64,000 bases of DNA from Rhodocaloribacter litoris (lineage in GTDB: Bacteria; Bacteroidota; Rhodothermia; Rhodothermales; ISCAR-4553), in contig NZ_CP076718.1 of the NCBI RefSeq assembly GCF_011682235.2, forward strand, positions 3,272,400 to 3,336,399. Direction: 5' to 3'. How positions within the stretch are numbered: position 1 is the first letter of the stretch; the number at the start of each line of letters is the position of its first letter. The translations under genes and the position numbers were made by a program. The notes under the pieces were generated by a model. It was not told the DNA's origin and searched no databases. It worked only from the letters and a program-made list of their open reading frames with translations. Of this stretch, positions 26,051-36,784 are shown one piece after another.

Positions 26051-27097
26051 ATGTCTCTCGGTGAGATCGAACAGGCGCTGGCGCTGCTGAAGGCAGGCAA
26101 GCCGGCCGAGGCCGTTCCCCTGCTGGAAGGGCTCGTGCGGCGGATGCCGGCCGATGTCCTGGCGCACGTCCTGCTGGCCCAGGCCTATGAGGCCGCCGGG
26201 AAGGGGGCGCAGGCGATGGGCGTCTGGCGGCGGCTCCACGAGATCGTACCCGGCGGGGCCGTCTCGCCGGAAGAACCGCCGCTGGCGGGGAGCCGGGCCG
26301 GGCCCGAACGGACGATGCCGGAGGACCCGGCCGGGAGGCACGACGGCACGGGCAACGGCGACGTGCTGACCCTGCGCGCCGTCGACCTCGTCAAGCGATA
26401 CAAGAAGCGGACCGTCGTGCAGGACGTGAGCCTGACCGTCCGCAAGGGCGAGATCGTCGGGCTGCTCGGGCCCAACGGCGCCGGCAAGACGACGACCTTC
26501 TACATGATCGTCGGCCTCGAGCGTCCGGACGGGGGGCGGGTGCTGCTCGGGGGGAAAGACATCACCCGCCTGCCAATGTATGAGCGGGCGCGCCGGGGCA
26601 TCGGCTATCTAGCCCAGGAGGCGTCCGTCTTCACCCAGCTCACCGTCGAAGACAACCTGCACGCCGTGCTCGAGTACCAGCCGATGACCCGCGCCGAACG
26701 GCAGGCCCGCGTCGACGAGCTGATCGCCGAGTTCGGGCTGGAGACGGTTCGTCGCTCCCGGGGCTACATGCTCTCGGGCGGGGAACGCCGGCGCACCGAG
26801 ATCGCCCGGGCCCTGGCCACCCGGCCCAGCTTCTTCCTCCTGGACGAACCCTTTGCCGGCGTGGACCCCATCGCCGTCGAAGACATCCAGTCCATCGTGG
26901 CCGGGCTGAAGGAGCGCGGCATCGGCGTGCTCATCACCGACCACAACGTGCACGAGACGCTGGCCATCACGGACCGGGCCTACCTGCTCTATGAGGGCAA
27001 GATCCTCAAACAGGGCACGGCCGAAGCCCTGGCCGCCGACCCCGAGGTGCGCAAACGCTACCTCGGCGAGAAGTTCACCCTGGAACGCTACCGTTGA
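26051..27097 (+). CDS. lptB: LptB, LPS-transport ATPase, with N-terminal TPR-like extension
   Basis: Cytosolic ATPase of the LPS exporter. From about residue 105 it is a full LptB: Walker A 'GPNGAGKTT' (from residue 140), Q-loop region 'YLAQEASVF', signature '[15 protein letters not shown]', Walker B '[16 protein letters not shown]' and the switch His in '[10 protein letters not shown]'. The first 70 or so residues are extra: '[25 protein letters not shown]' and '[21 protein letters not shown]' read as one to two TPR-type helical hairpins, joined by a Pro/Gly-rich linker (about 70-105). Normal LptB is about 240 residues; this is 348. The frame is continuous and the start ATG 26051 is the only convincing one in the extension, but an internal start near the ABC domain cannot be excluded. 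Confidence 0.92.
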   Translation: MSLGEIEQALALLKAGKPAEAVPLLEGLVRRMPADVLAHVLLAQAYEAAGKGAQAMGVWRRLHEIVPGGAVSPEEPPLAGSRAGPERTMPEDPAGRHDGTGNGDVLTLRAVDLVKRYKKRTVVQDVSLTVRKGEIVGLLGPNGAGKTTTFYMIVGLERPDGGRVLLGGKDITRLPMYERARRGIGYLAQEASVFTQLTVEDNLHAVLEYQPMTRAERQARVDELIAEFGLETVRRSRGYMLSGGERRRTEIARALATRPSFFLLDEPFAGVDPIAVEDIQSIVAGLKERGIGVLITDHNVHETLAITDRAYLLYEGKILKQGTAEALAADPEVRKRYLGEKFTLERYR

Positions 27098-27192
27098 GGG
27101 GAAACGCTTCGGATGAGGGCCGCCGGGAGACCACGGCCGGCAGAAAGACTTCGGGCGATCTGAGATCGCCTGTGGACGGGGCGCCGTTCGGA

Positions 27193-27423
27193 TCACAGCA
27201 CGAGGCGGGCCAGGTCCACGAGCGTCTGGTGCCCGACGCCCAGGCGCCGTGCAGCGTAGCTGAGGGCGAAGAGGCGGGCATCTTCGAGGACGCGGTCGAG
27301 GTTCGCCTGCTCGTCGGCAAGGGCTCGCTGTAGCCGTTCGAGGTAGTGCTCCGGCGTTTCGAGCCGGTCCGGCACGCGCGGGCGTGCGGGGCGTTCGGGG
27401 GGCAGAATCGGGGCGGGTTCCAT
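27193..27423 (-). CDS. Small hypothetical protein (76 aa)
   Basis: I do not recognise this gene. The frame encodes a Pro-rich start (EPAPILPPERPARPRVPDRL) then a helical, charged segment (TPEHYLERLQRALADEQANLDRVLEDARLF) and 'LSYAARRLGVGHQTLVDLARLVL'. The amphipathic helix pattern looks like a real small coiled-coil protein. No clear ribosome-binding site was seen. It sits between convergent lptB and divergent tyrS, with an own start ATG 27423. Overlapping frames on the other strand are less convincing. It could be a chance frame in GC-rich DNA. Confidence 0.45.
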   Translation of the reverse strand: MEPAPILPPERPARPRVPDRLETPEHYLERLQRALADEQANLDRVLEDARLFALSYAARRLGVGHQTLVDLARLVL

Positions 27424-27681
27424 AGGATCGGGGGTCTGGAGGCGGAAGGTTCAGGGGACGGCGCGAGCCGGGACGAAAGATCCGTGCGGCGCACCGGAGC
27501 ACGTTACGGGCTGGACGGCGAAAGCGCAAATATGCCGTGAAACCTCCACCGGAAGGGGTTCCCGGCCTTTCCATCCATCGTCCGTTGCCGTTTTATCCGG
27601 ATCCCGGACGACGGGCCGTGAATACAACGCGGACATCCGGTGCGCCGGGCATCGGCATCCTTGCAACCAGTCTGATCCGAC

Positions 27682-28998
27682 ATGGAGACGAAGACCGAAC
27701 GCGCGACCGCTTCCACCGGCACCCGAACGAACCTGTATGACGAATACGCCTGGCGCGGCATGGTCTACCATGCCACCCCCGAGCTGCCCGAGGTGCTCGC
27801 GTGCGAGAAGGTGACGGCCTATATCGGATTCGACCCCACGGCGCGCAGCCTGCACGTGGGGTCGCTGTTGCCCATCATGGCGCTGGCCCGGCTGCAACGC
27901 TTCGGCCACACGCCCATCGCCGTCGTCGGCGGCGGAACGGGGCTCATCGGCGATCCCAGCGGCAAGAGCCAGGAGCGCCCGCTGCTTACGCGCGCGCAGG
28001 TGGCCGAAAACCTGGAAGGCATCCGAAACCAGCTCGCCCACTTTCTCGACTTTGATGCGGTCTCGAATCCGGCCCGCATCGTCAACAACCTGGACTGGCT
28101 CGGGGCGCTCTCGCTGGTCGACTTTCTCCGCGACGTGGGCAAGTACTTCACCGTCAACTATATGCTGGCGAAGGAGTCCGTCAAGCGCCGCATCGCCTCC
28201 GAGGACGGCATTTCGTACACCGAGTTCACCTACATGCTCCTGCAGGCGTACGACTATTACGTTCTCCACGAGCGGTACGGGTGCACGTTGCAGATGGGCG
28301 GCAGCGACCAGTGGGGCAACATTCTGGCCGGTACGGATCTGATCCGCCGCGTCGCGGGGGCAAAGGCGCATGGCCTCGTCTTCCCGCTGGTGACCACCGC
28401 CGGCGGCACCAAGTTCGGCAAGACCGAGGCCGGCACCGTCTGGCTCGATCCGGAGCTGACCTCGCCCTACCGGTTCTATCAGTTCTGGCTCAACACCGAC
28501 GACCAGGACGTGGTCACCTATCTGAAGTATTTCACCTGGCTGCCCCCGGAGGAGGTCGACGCGCTGGCGACGCTCGTGGAGACGGCCCCCGAACGCCGGG
28601 AAGCCCAGCGGACGCTGGCCCGCGAGGTGACCCGCACCGTCCACGGCGAGACGGCACTGGCCCGCGCCGAACGGGCCTCGGCCGTGCTCTTCGGCGGCGA
28701 ACTGGGTGACCTCTCGCTCGATGAGCTGCGCGACATCTTCGAGGACGTGCCGTCGGCCGAGCTGCCGCGCGCGGCCTTCGAAGGCGAAGGCCTGGGGGTG
28801 GTCGACCTCTTTGCCGAGAGCGGGCTCGCTTCGTCGAAGGGCGAGGCGCGGCGGCTCGTGCGCAGCGGAGGCGCCTACGTCAACAACGTTCGCGTGCCGG
28901 ACGAGCAGCACCGCGTCACGCTCGAAGCGGCCGTCGAAGGGCAGGCCCTCGTGCTGCGCAAAGGACGGAAGCACTACCAGCTGGTATGGCTACGGTGA
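27682..28998 (+). CDS. tyrS: Tyrosyl-tRNA synthetase
   Basis: Charges tRNA-Tyr. The 438 residues carry the class I signature as 'SLHVGSLLP' (HIGH equivalent HVGS) and 'KFGKTEAG' (KMSKS equivalent), the tyrosine-binding 'YDYYVL' and '[11 protein letters not shown]', and a C-terminal S4 RNA-binding domain ([19 protein letters not shown], around residues 370-430). KFGKT is the form seen in the TyrS type 1 group, as in E. coli. ATG 27682 gives about 25 extra N-terminal residues compared with the minimum; homology begins near '[11 protein letters not shown]'. It is followed by a short GC hairpin (29014-29030) that may end the transcript. Confidence 0.97.
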   Translation: METKTERATASTGTRTNLYDEYAWRGMVYHATPELPEVLACEKVTAYIGFDPTARSLHVGSLLPIMALARLQRFGHTPIAVVGGGTGLIGDPSGKSQERPLLTRAQVAENLEGIRNQLAHFLDFDAVSNPARIVNNLDWLGALSLVDFLRDVGKYFTVNYMLAKESVKRRIASEDGISYTEFTYMLLQAYDYYVLHERYGCTLQMGGSDQWGNILAGTDLIRRVAGAKAHGLVFPLVTTAGGTKFGKTEAGTVWLDPELTSPYRFYQFWLNTDDQDVVTYLKYFTWLPPEEVDALATLVETAPERREAQRTLAREVTRTVHGETALARAERASAVLFGGELGDLSLDELRDIFEDVPSAELPRAAFEGEGLGVVDLFAESGLASSKGEARRLVRSGGAYVNNVRVPDEQHRVTLEAAVEGQALVLRKGRKHYQLVWLR

Positions 28999-29013
28999 CA
29001 CCCCCTCGCGGGG

Positions 29014-29030
29014 CCGGAAACGCTTTCCGG
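29014..29030 (+). terminator. Hairpin downstream of tyrS, possible terminator
   Basis: CCGGAAA pairs perfectly with TTTCCGG around a three-base loop, 16 bp after the tyrS stop. A T-containing stretch follows only after eight bases, so termination activity is uncertain. It also abuts the candidate promoter of the DAHP synthase gene. Confidence 0.35.
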
Positions 29031-29055
29031 GAAAGCTTTATGTTTTGTACATTTG
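29024..29055 (+). promoter_or_regulatory. Bacteroidota-type promoter of the DAHP synthase gene
   Basis: TTTC at 29024-29027, 20 bases, then TACATTTG at 29048-29055, an exact match to the TAnnTTTG -7 consensus of Bacteroidota primary sigma factors with a one-base deviation from TTTG at -33. The gene starts at 29141, giving a leader of about 80 bases. Confidence 0.6.
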
Positions 29056-29140
29056 TGGCGCCGCTTCCCGTGCCGTATACTCGGAGGCCGGAGGCGGGGC
29101 ATCCCGGCTTCACGCCCGAAAACAAAGCAGGGAGTACCCT

Positions 29141-30178
29141 ATGGTTGTCGTGATGGAAGTGGGGGCTTCGGAGGCCCAGATTCAGTCCGTCATCGAGCAT
29201 CTGAACCGCTACGGGTTCGACGTGCACCGGTCGAGCGGGGTGCAGCAGACCGTCCTCGGCGCCATCGGGGTCAAGCCCGACTTCGACGTGCGCCACATCA
29301 AGGTGCTCGACGGTGTGGCGGATGTCTATCGCGTCACCGAACCGTACAAGTTTGCCAGCCGGGCCTGGAAGCAGGAGAACACGCGGATCGACGTCCGGGG
29401 GGTAACCATCGGCGGGGACGAGGTGGTGGTGATGGCCGGGCCGTGCTCGGTCGAGGGAGAGGAGCAGATGGAGGTGACCGCCGCGCACGTGGCCGCCCAC
29501 GGTGCGACGTTCCTCCGGGGGGGCGCCTTCAAGCCGCGTTCCTCACCGTACTCGTTTCAGGGGCTGGGGGAAGAGGGCCTGCGCATCCTGCGCGGGGCCG
29601 CCGACCGGCACGGCCTGCGGGTGATCACCGAGGTGATGGAGACGGCCCAGATCGAGCTGATCTATCCCTACACGGACGTCTTTCAGATCGGGGCGCGCAA
29701 CATGCAGAACTTCTCCCTGCTCAAGGAGATCGGCAAGACGGACAAGCCCGTCTTTCTCAAGCGCGGCCTCTCCGCTACGATCAGCGAGTGGCTCATGAGC
29801 GCCGAATACGTGATGTCGCAGGGGAACCCCCACGTCATCCTGTGCGAGCGGGGCATCCGCACCTTCGAGACCTACACGCGCAACACGCTCGACCTCTCGG
29901 CGGTGCCGGTGGTGAAGGCCAAGAGCCACCTGCCCATCGTCGTCGATCCGAGTCACGGGACCGGCATCCGGAACAAGGTGATCCCGATGGCCCGGGCCGC
30001 CGTGGCCGCCGGGGCGGACGGGCTCATGGTGGAGGTGCACCCGGATCCGCCCAATGCCCGCAGCGACGGGCCCCAGTCGCTCTACTTCGATCAGTTCGTC
30101 GAACTGATGCAGCAGGTCCGGCGTATTGCCGAAGCCCTCGACCGGACCGTCCGTGCGCCGGAGCGGGTCTCGGTCTGA
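29141..30178 (+). CDS. aroF: 3-deoxy-7-phosphoheptulonate (DAHP) synthase, type I-beta
   Basis: Condenses phosphoenolpyruvate and erythrose 4-phosphate, the first step of the shikimate pathway. The 345 residues have an N-terminal ferredoxin-like regulatory domain (VVVMEVGASEAQIQSVIEHL, GFDVHRSSGVQQTVLGAIG), as in the Thermotoga enzyme, and a KDO8PS/DAHPS barrel with 'MAGPCSVEGEEQ', 'LRGGAFKPRSSPYSFQG', 'QIGARNMQNF', 'LKRGLSATISEW' and 'DPSHGTGIR'. The regulatory domain suggests feedback by aromatic amino acids. ATG 29141 has GGGAG upstream; longer in-frame starts run back into tyrS and are rejected. It is monocistronic judging by promoter and spacing. Confidence 0.96.
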   Translation: MVVVMEVGASEAQIQSVIEHLNRYGFDVHRSSGVQQTVLGAIGVKPDFDVRHIKVLDGVADVYRVTEPYKFASRAWKQENTRIDVRGVTIGGDEVVVMAGPCSVEGEEQMEVTAAHVAAHGATFLRGGAFKPRSSPYSFQGLGEEGLRILRGAADRHGLRVITEVMETAQIELIYPYTDVFQIGARNMQNFSLLKEIGKTDKPVFLKRGLSATISEWLMSAEYVMSQGNPHVILCERGIRTFETYTRNTLDLSAVPVVKAKSHLPIVVDPSHGTGIRNKVIPMARAAVAAGADGLMVEVHPDPPNARSDGPQSLYFDQFVELMQQVRRIAEALDRTVRAPERVSV

Positions 30179-30366
30179 AGCGGCGCGGGAAACGTCTCCC
30201 GGCTGTGGGCGGTCTATGGGGAGTCCGCCCGGAAAAATTGAGAAGGGAATAGTATTTGTCCCCGGCGAAGCGGCAGGTGTTGCTCCGGCAACGTGCCGGG
30301 GATATGGCTCGCCGGGCAACGGGTATGGGTATGAACAAGCATAAACAATCGAAAGGATAACGTGCC

Positions 30367-32202
<1,836 letters not shown>

Positions 32203-32219
32203 GCCGGTCTGGGTGCGGT

Positions 32220-33296
32220 ATGATCGATCTCGACAAGCTGGAACGAATCAAGGCGCGCTGGCACGAAGTGACCGCCCTCATGGCGCAGCCCGAGGTGGCG
32301 ACCGATCCGGCCCGGATGGCGGCGCTGGGGCGCGAGCACGTCGAACTCCGGGAGGTCGTCGAGGCGATCGAGCGGTATGAGGCCCTGCTGCGGGAGCGGG
32401 ACGACCTGCGCGGCCTGATCGAGGCCGGCGAGGATGCCGAGCTGGTTCGGATGGCCCGGGCCGAGCTGGAGGACCTGGAGGAACGGTTGCCCGAGGTGGA
32501 GGAGGACCTGCGCTTCCGGCTCATCCCGAAGGACCCGGAAGATGCCCGGAACGCCATCGTCGAGATCCGGGCCGGCACGGGCGGCGACGAGGCGGCCCTC
32601 TTCGCCGGCGACCTCTTCCGCATGTACGCGCGCTTCGCCGAACAGCGCGGCTGGAAGCTGGAGGTGCTCGACAGCTCGCCCGGCGCCGTCGGCGGGTTCA
32701 AAGAGATCATCTTCAGCCTCAGCGGGCCCGACGCCTACGGCACGATGAAGTATGAGAGCGGTGTGCACCGGGTGCAGCGCGTGCCCGTGACCGAGTCCGG
32801 CGGTCGCATCCACACCTCGGCGGCGACCGTGGCCGTGCTGCCGGAGGCGGAAGAGGTGGATGTGCAGATCAACCCGGCCGATCTCAAGATCGACGTCTAC
32901 CGCTCCAGCGGGCCGGGCGGGCAGAGCGTCAATACCACCGACTCGGCCGTGCGCATCACCCACCTGCCCACCGGCCTGGTCGTCACCTGCCAGGACGAAA
33001 AGAGCCAGCACAAGAACAAGGAGAAGGCCCTGCGGGTGCTGCGGGCCCGGCTCTACGAGCAGGAACGGGCACGGCGGGAGGCCGAACGCAGCGCCGCCCG
33101 CCGGTCCATGGTCTCCACCGGCGACCGCTCCGCCAAGATCCGCACCTACAACTGGCCGCAGGGCCGCGTCACCGACCACCGCCTCGAAGGCGACGACAAG
33201 AACCACGCCCTCGAACAGGTCATCGACGGCGACCTCGACGACATCATCCGCGCCCTGCGCACCGCCGAGCACGCCGAACGCCTGGCCCGCCTCTGA
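32220..33296 (+). CDS. prfA: Peptide chain release factor 1
   Basis: Terminates translation at UAA and UAG. The 358 residues include the codon-recognition '[14 protein letters not shown]' (PVT, the RF1-type tripeptide; RF2 would show SPF), the GGQ motif in '[17 protein letters not shown]' and '[13 protein letters not shown]'. ATG 32220 is chosen; the open frame extends back into glmS. No programmed frameshift, as expected for RF1. It is close behind glmS and likely co-transcribed. Confidence 0.97.
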   Translation: MIDLDKLERIKARWHEVTALMAQPEVATDPARMAALGREHVELREVVEAIERYEALLRERDDLRGLIEAGEDAELVRMARAELEDLEERLPEVEEDLRFRLIPKDPEDARNAIVEIRAGTGGDEAALFAGDLFRMYARFAEQRGWKLEVLDSSPGAVGGFKEIIFSLSGPDAYGTMKYESGVHRVQRVPVTESGGRIHTSAATVAVLPEAEEVDVQINPADLKIDVYRSSGPGGQSVNTTDSAVRITHLPTGLVVTCQDEKSQHKNKEKALRVLRARLYEQERARREAERSAARRSMVSTGDRSAKIRTYNWPQGRVTDHRLEGDDKNHALEQVIDGDLDDIIRALRTAEHAERLARL

Positions 33297-33384
33297 AACG
33301 GCTTCGTGGATATCTTGCAAAGCCGGATACCGGGCTGGTTTCGCTGCGTTATACGGCCTAACTTATCCCGCTACGGCAATCCCT

Positions 33385-33409
33385 GCTCTTACCCGCAGGC
33401 GGTAAGGGC
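33385..33409 (+). promoter_or_regulatory. Hairpin in the rpsF leader, possible S6:S18 autoregulatory site
   Basis: GCTCTTACC (33385-33393) pairs with GGTAAGGGC (33401-33409) with one G-U, leaving a seven-base loop, 30 bases before rpsF. In several phyla an RNA structure in the rpsF leader binds the S6:S18 complex to limit synthesis. Position fits; I cannot confirm the conserved CCG-bulge geometry. Confidence 0.35.
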
Positions 33410-33439
33410 GCACCGTCCAACCATCCACAGGGAAGGCTC

Positions 33440-33793
33440 ATGGCCAGTCGAAAGAACACGTACGAACTCACGTACATCATCAACGCCGCCATCAGCGACG
33501 ACCAGATCAAGCAACTGGTTCAGCGCGTCAACAAGTACATCGAGGAGCACGGCGGCAAGATCCTCGAGGTGGACGAGTGGGGCAACCGCCGGCTCGCCTA
33601 TCCGATCAACAAGAAGCGCAACGGTTACTACGTCAACCTCTACTTCGAGGCCGAAGGCGATCTGATCGGCCGCCTCGAACGCGCCCTCGAGATCGACGAC
33701 AACATCCTGCGCTATCTGACCCTGCGCATGGACGCCCGGATGCTCCGTCACTACGAGGCGCGGAAAAAGGCCGCCGCCCAGGCCCAGGACTGA
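33440..33793 (+). CDS. rpsF: 30S ribosomal protein bS6
   Basis: Component of the small-subunit platform that pairs with bS18. The 117 residues show 'YELTYIINAAISDDQIKQLV', 'EEHGGKILEVDEWGNRRLAYPINKK', 'GYYVNLYFEAEGDLIGRLERAL' (in short, GNRRLAYPI is the hallmark) and an Ala-rich tail. First gene of rpsF-rpsR-rplI, the conserved order minus the single-strand-binding gene found in some phyla. Confidence 0.97.
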   Translation: MASRKNTYELTYIINAAISDDQIKQLVQRVNKYIEEHGGKILEVDEWGNRRLAYPINKKRNGYYVNLYFEAEGDLIGRLERALEIDDNILRYLTLRMDARMLRHYEARKKAAAQAQD

Positions 33794-33842
33794 CGACCCG
33801 CGTTGCCTTGCGAACCACCACCTTCTTTGATCGAGAGAGACC

Positions 33843-34052
33843 ATGGCAGACAACAAGCCCCAGGACACCGAACCGGCCTACGTCGACTACAAGGACGTCG
33901 AGTTGCTCAAGCGGTATCTGAACGAGCAGGGTAAGATCCTGCCCCGGCGTATTACCGGCGTCTCGGCCCGGTTTCAGCGGCAGCTTACCCGGGCCGTCAA
34001 GCGGGCGCGGCATCTGGCCCTGATTCCGTTTGTGGCCGACGCGGTGCGCTGA
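33843..34052 (+). CDS. rpsR: 30S ribosomal protein bS18
   Basis: Small-subunit protein bound to bS6. The 69 residues include '[24 protein letters not shown]' pieces, '[28 protein letters not shown]', the family core. It lies 49 bp after rpsF and 73 bp before rplI. Length is slightly below the 75-80 usual; the acidic N-terminus is short. Confidence 0.97.
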   Translation: MADNKPQDTEPAYVDYKDVELLKRYLNEQGKILPRRITGVSARFQRQLTRAVKRARHLALIPFVADAVR

Positions 34053-34125
34053 GCCGCACCGGTCCCCGGTCCACCCCGGTTCACGCCGAGGCGTGCCCCG
34101 GCGCGCCTCCACAGCAGAGAGAGTC

Positions 34126-34587
34126 ATGAAAGTTCTTTTGCTTCAAGATGTTGAAAACCTCGGCAACGAGGGCGACATCGTGACCGTCAAGGACGGTTAT
34201 GGACGCAACTACCTGATCCCACGGGGACTGGCCCGCCTGGCCACGCCGAGCCTGGTCAAGGCCTGGAAGGAGGAGCGCCGGCAGGCCGCCCGCAAGCTGA
34301 TGCAGCAGAAGGCGGACGCCGAGAACCTGGCCGCCCAGCTGGCCGAGATGGAGGTCGTCGTCCCGGCAAAAGTGGGTGAGGAGAACCGCATCTTCGGCAC
34401 CGTCACCGCGCAGCAGGTGGCCGACGGCCTGGCGAAGCAGGGCGTGCAGGTGGATCGCCGGCGGATCACCCTGGACGAGGACATCCGCCTCATCGGCGTC
34501 TACACCGCCACGCTCAAGCTCCATCCGGAGGTGACGGCAACGGTGAAGATCCGCGTCGTGCCGGAGGAGACGGAAGCCGAGGCCTGA
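34126..34587 (+). CDS. rplI: 50S ribosomal protein bL9
   Basis: Large-subunit protein at the base of the L1 stalk. The 153 residues start with the hallmark 'MKVLLLQDVENLGNEGDIVTVKDGYGRNYLIPRGLA' (seen as KVLLLQDVENLG and GYGRNYLIPRGLA), then the long helix (KEERRQAARKLMQQKADAE) and C-terminal domain with 'LHPEVTATVKIRVVPE'. ATG 34126 is the true start; upstream in-frame codons belong to the gap. It ends the ribosomal operon and is followed by a strong terminator. Confidence 0.97.
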   Translation: MKVLLLQDVENLGNEGDIVTVKDGYGRNYLIPRGLARLATPSLVKAWKEERRQAARKLMQQKADAENLAAQLAEMEVVVPAKVGEENRIFGTVTAQQVADGLAKQGVQVDRRRITLDEDIRLIGVYTATLKLHPEVTATVKIRVVPEETEAEA

Positions 34588-34615
34588 CCCCCTCCGGCCC
34601 GTGGCAACAATTTGC

Positions 34616-34651
34616 AAGGGTGCTCGTTTCCGGCGTGAGACGAGCACCCTT
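34616..34651 (+). terminator. Terminator after rplI
   Basis: A perfect 12 bp stem (34616-34627 with 34640-34651; core AGGGTGCTCGT) with a 12-base loop lies 29 bp after the rplI stop. The trailing sequence is only moderately T-rich (TCGTCGTTTG), so efficiency is uncertain, but position and stem strength favour termination. Confidence 0.65.
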
Positions 34652-34723
34652 CGTCGTTTGAGACGGGCGTAACGTTCGGGAGGGGTCCTGTTCTAACAAA
34701 GGCAAAGTGAATAGCCCTTTTTG

Positions 34724-36784
34724 ATGATGTCAGCCGTTCGCATCCGGAAGCGGTTGCCGGCGTTGCTGCTCCTCGCCGTGTGCATGGGCGGGGGGACGGT
34801 GGCGGCGGCCCAGGAGATCGGTCGTCCGTCCGACTACGTTGCCTGGCAGGCGCGGGCCGTCCCGCAGGGGGTGGCGCCGGGGGGCCAGGTGCAGCTCCTG
34901 CTCTCGGCCCGGATTGCCGACGGCTGGAAGATGTATGCGATGGACTCGCCGCCGCCCAGCCAGGGCGTGCAGGTGCATCTGGAGGAACCGCCTCCCGGTT
35001 TCACGCTGAGCGGGGCCCTGACGCAGTCTCCCCCGGCGGAGGCCTTCGATCCCTACTTCAAAACGAACGTCCGGTTCTTCAAAGAAAAGGCCCGGTTTGC
35101 GGCCGTCTATCGCGTGGGCGGAGACGTCTCGCCCGGTACGTATGAGCTGAGCGGGCGTGCCCGGTACCAGATCTGCAACGACGAGCTCGGTGTTTGCCTG
35201 CCGCCGGCCCCGGCCCCCTTCACGGTGGCGGTGGTCGTCGATCCGGGCTGCGACCCGGCCCGTGCGGGGGCGGGCGAGTGCCCGGTGGAGATGATCATCG
35301 AGGGCGATGGGTTCGATGCGACCGGGCTGGAGGCGCCGCGCGATCTCCGCCGGGGTACGCCCGGCGTGCCCGGGGCGGCCTCGCCCGGAAACGACGTTGC
35401 GCCGACCGACCTGGAGGCGGCGACGGCCGGGGGGCTCTGGACGTTTCTCCTGCTCGCGTTCGGTGCGGGGCTGGCGGCGCTGCTCACCCCGTGCGTCTTC
35501 CCGATGATTCCGCTCACGATCTCGTACTTTACGAAACATGCGGGCCGGCGTAGCGAGGCCCTCCGTATGGCGAGCGTCTACGGCGCCTCCATCGTCCTCA
35601 CGTTTACGGGGCTCGGCGTGATCATGGCCGTGGTGGTGGGAGCGGCCGGGGCGCAGACGATTGCCGCCAACCCGTGGGTCAACCTGTTCATCGCGCTGGT
35701 GCTTGTCGCCTTCGGCCTGTCGCTGCTGGGGCTCTATGAACTGCGCCTGCCCGCCGGCCTGCTCAACTACGTGAACCGGCAGAGCCATACGCGCCGCGGC
35801 TACGTGGGCGTCCTTTTCATGGGGCTGACGCTGACGCTCGTTTCCTTCTCGTGCACGGCCCCGTTCGTCGGCGGGCTGCTGGCCGCGGCTGCCGGCGGGA
35901 CGTGGGTCTATCCGCTGCTCGGCATGTTTGCCTTCAGCCTGGCTTTCGCCCTGCCGTTCGTGCTGCTGGCGCTTTTCCCGAAGGCCCTGGGCGCCCTGCC
36001 CCGCTCCGGAAGCTGGATGAATGCCGTCAAAGTGACGCTGGGTTTCGTCGAGCTGGCGGCGGCCCTCAAGTTCCTCTCGAACGCCGATCTGGTGTGGGGG
36101 TGGGGGATCCTTTCCCGCCCGCTCGCCATCGCCCTCACCACCGTCCTCTTCTTCCTGGCCGGGCTCTATCTGATCGGGGTGCTCCGGCTGGCCCATGAAC
36201 CGGCTCCCGAGACGGTGGGGGTGGGCCGGCTGCTGGCTGCCGTAGCCTGCTTCGGGCTGTCGCTCTACCTGCTGCCCGGCCTCTTCGGGGCCCCGCTCAA
36301 CCGTCTCGATGCTTTCCTGCCGCCGCGCCAGGGTACCGACGTGAGCCTGGCGGCTGCCCTGCGCGGGCGGGCCGAACCCGGTGGAACCGGCGAGGAAGCC
36401 TGGTTCGTGAACGACCTCGAAGGAGCCCTCGCGCGGGCCCGGCGGGAAAACAAACCGGTCTTCATCGACTTTACCGGCTATACGTGCACCAATTGCCGGG
36501 AGATGGAGGCCACCGTCTTTCCTCATCCCGATGTCGCCAAACGATTCGAGCGCGACTATGTGCTGCTGCGCCTCTATACCGACGACCTGAACAGCGGCGA
36601 GCGGTGGCTCAACTACCAGCTCAGACTCACCGGCACCGTCGCCCTGCCGACCTATGCCGTTGTCGATCCCGTCTCGGAGAAGCTGCTGGTCCGCAAAAGC
36701 GGGCTCCTCAAGGTCGAGGCCTTCCTGGCCCTGCTCGAAAACGGCACGGCCCGGTTCCGCCAGATGCATCTCGCGGCCGGCTGA
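34724..36784 (+). CDS. dsbD: Thiol:disulfide interchange protein DsbD
   Basis: Inner-membrane protein that carries reducing power from cytosolic thioredoxin to periplasmic partners. About 686 residues in the canonical three parts: signal peptide and periplasmic alpha-type domain (GWKMYAMDSPPPSQGV; paired Cys in 'YQICNDELGVCLPP'), a membrane core of about eight segments with the redox Cys in 'LTPCVFPMIPLT' and 'FSCTAPFVGG', and a C-terminal thioredoxin-like domain with CxxC in 'YTCTNCREME'. ATG 34724 or 34727 start; TTG 34721 also in frame. It is monocistronic and downstream of the rplI terminator. Confidence 0.94.
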   Translation: MMSAVRIRKRLPALLLLAVCMGGGTVAAAQEIGRPSDYVAWQARAVPQGVAPGGQVQLLLSARIADGWKMYAMDSPPPSQGVQVHLEEPPPGFTLSGALTQSPPAEAFDPYFKTNVRFFKEKARFAAVYRVGGDVSPGTYELSGRARYQICNDELGVCLPPAPAPFTVAVVVDPGCDPARAGAGECPVEMIIEGDGFDATGLEAPRDLRRGTPGVPGAASPGNDVAPTDLEAATAGGLWTFLLLAFGAGLAALLTPCVFPMIPLTISYFTKHAGRRSEALRMASVYGASIVLTFTGLGVIMAVVVGAAGAQTIAANPWVNLFIALVLVAFGLSLLGLYELRLPAGLLNYVNRQSHTRRGYVGVLFMGLTLTLVSFSCTAPFVGGLLAAAAGGTWVYPLLGMFAFSLAFALPFVLLALFPKALGALPRSGSWMNAVKVTLGFVELAAALKFLSNADLVWGWGILSRPLAIALTTVLFFLAGLYLIGVLRLAHEPAPETVGVGRLLAAVACFGLSLYLLPGLFGAPLNRLDAFLPPRQGTDVSLAAALRGRAEPGGTGEEAWFVNDLEGALARARRENKPVFIDFTGYTCTNCREMEATVFPHPDVAKRFERDYVLLRLYTDDLNSGERWLNYQLRLTGTVALPTYAVVDPVSEKLLVRKSGLLKVEAFLALLENGTARFRQMHLAAG

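Noticed and set aside
30179-30366. Search for a glmS ribozyme before glmS
   Set aside because: The 188 bp leader shows no double-pseudoknot core and the element is not expected in this phylum.
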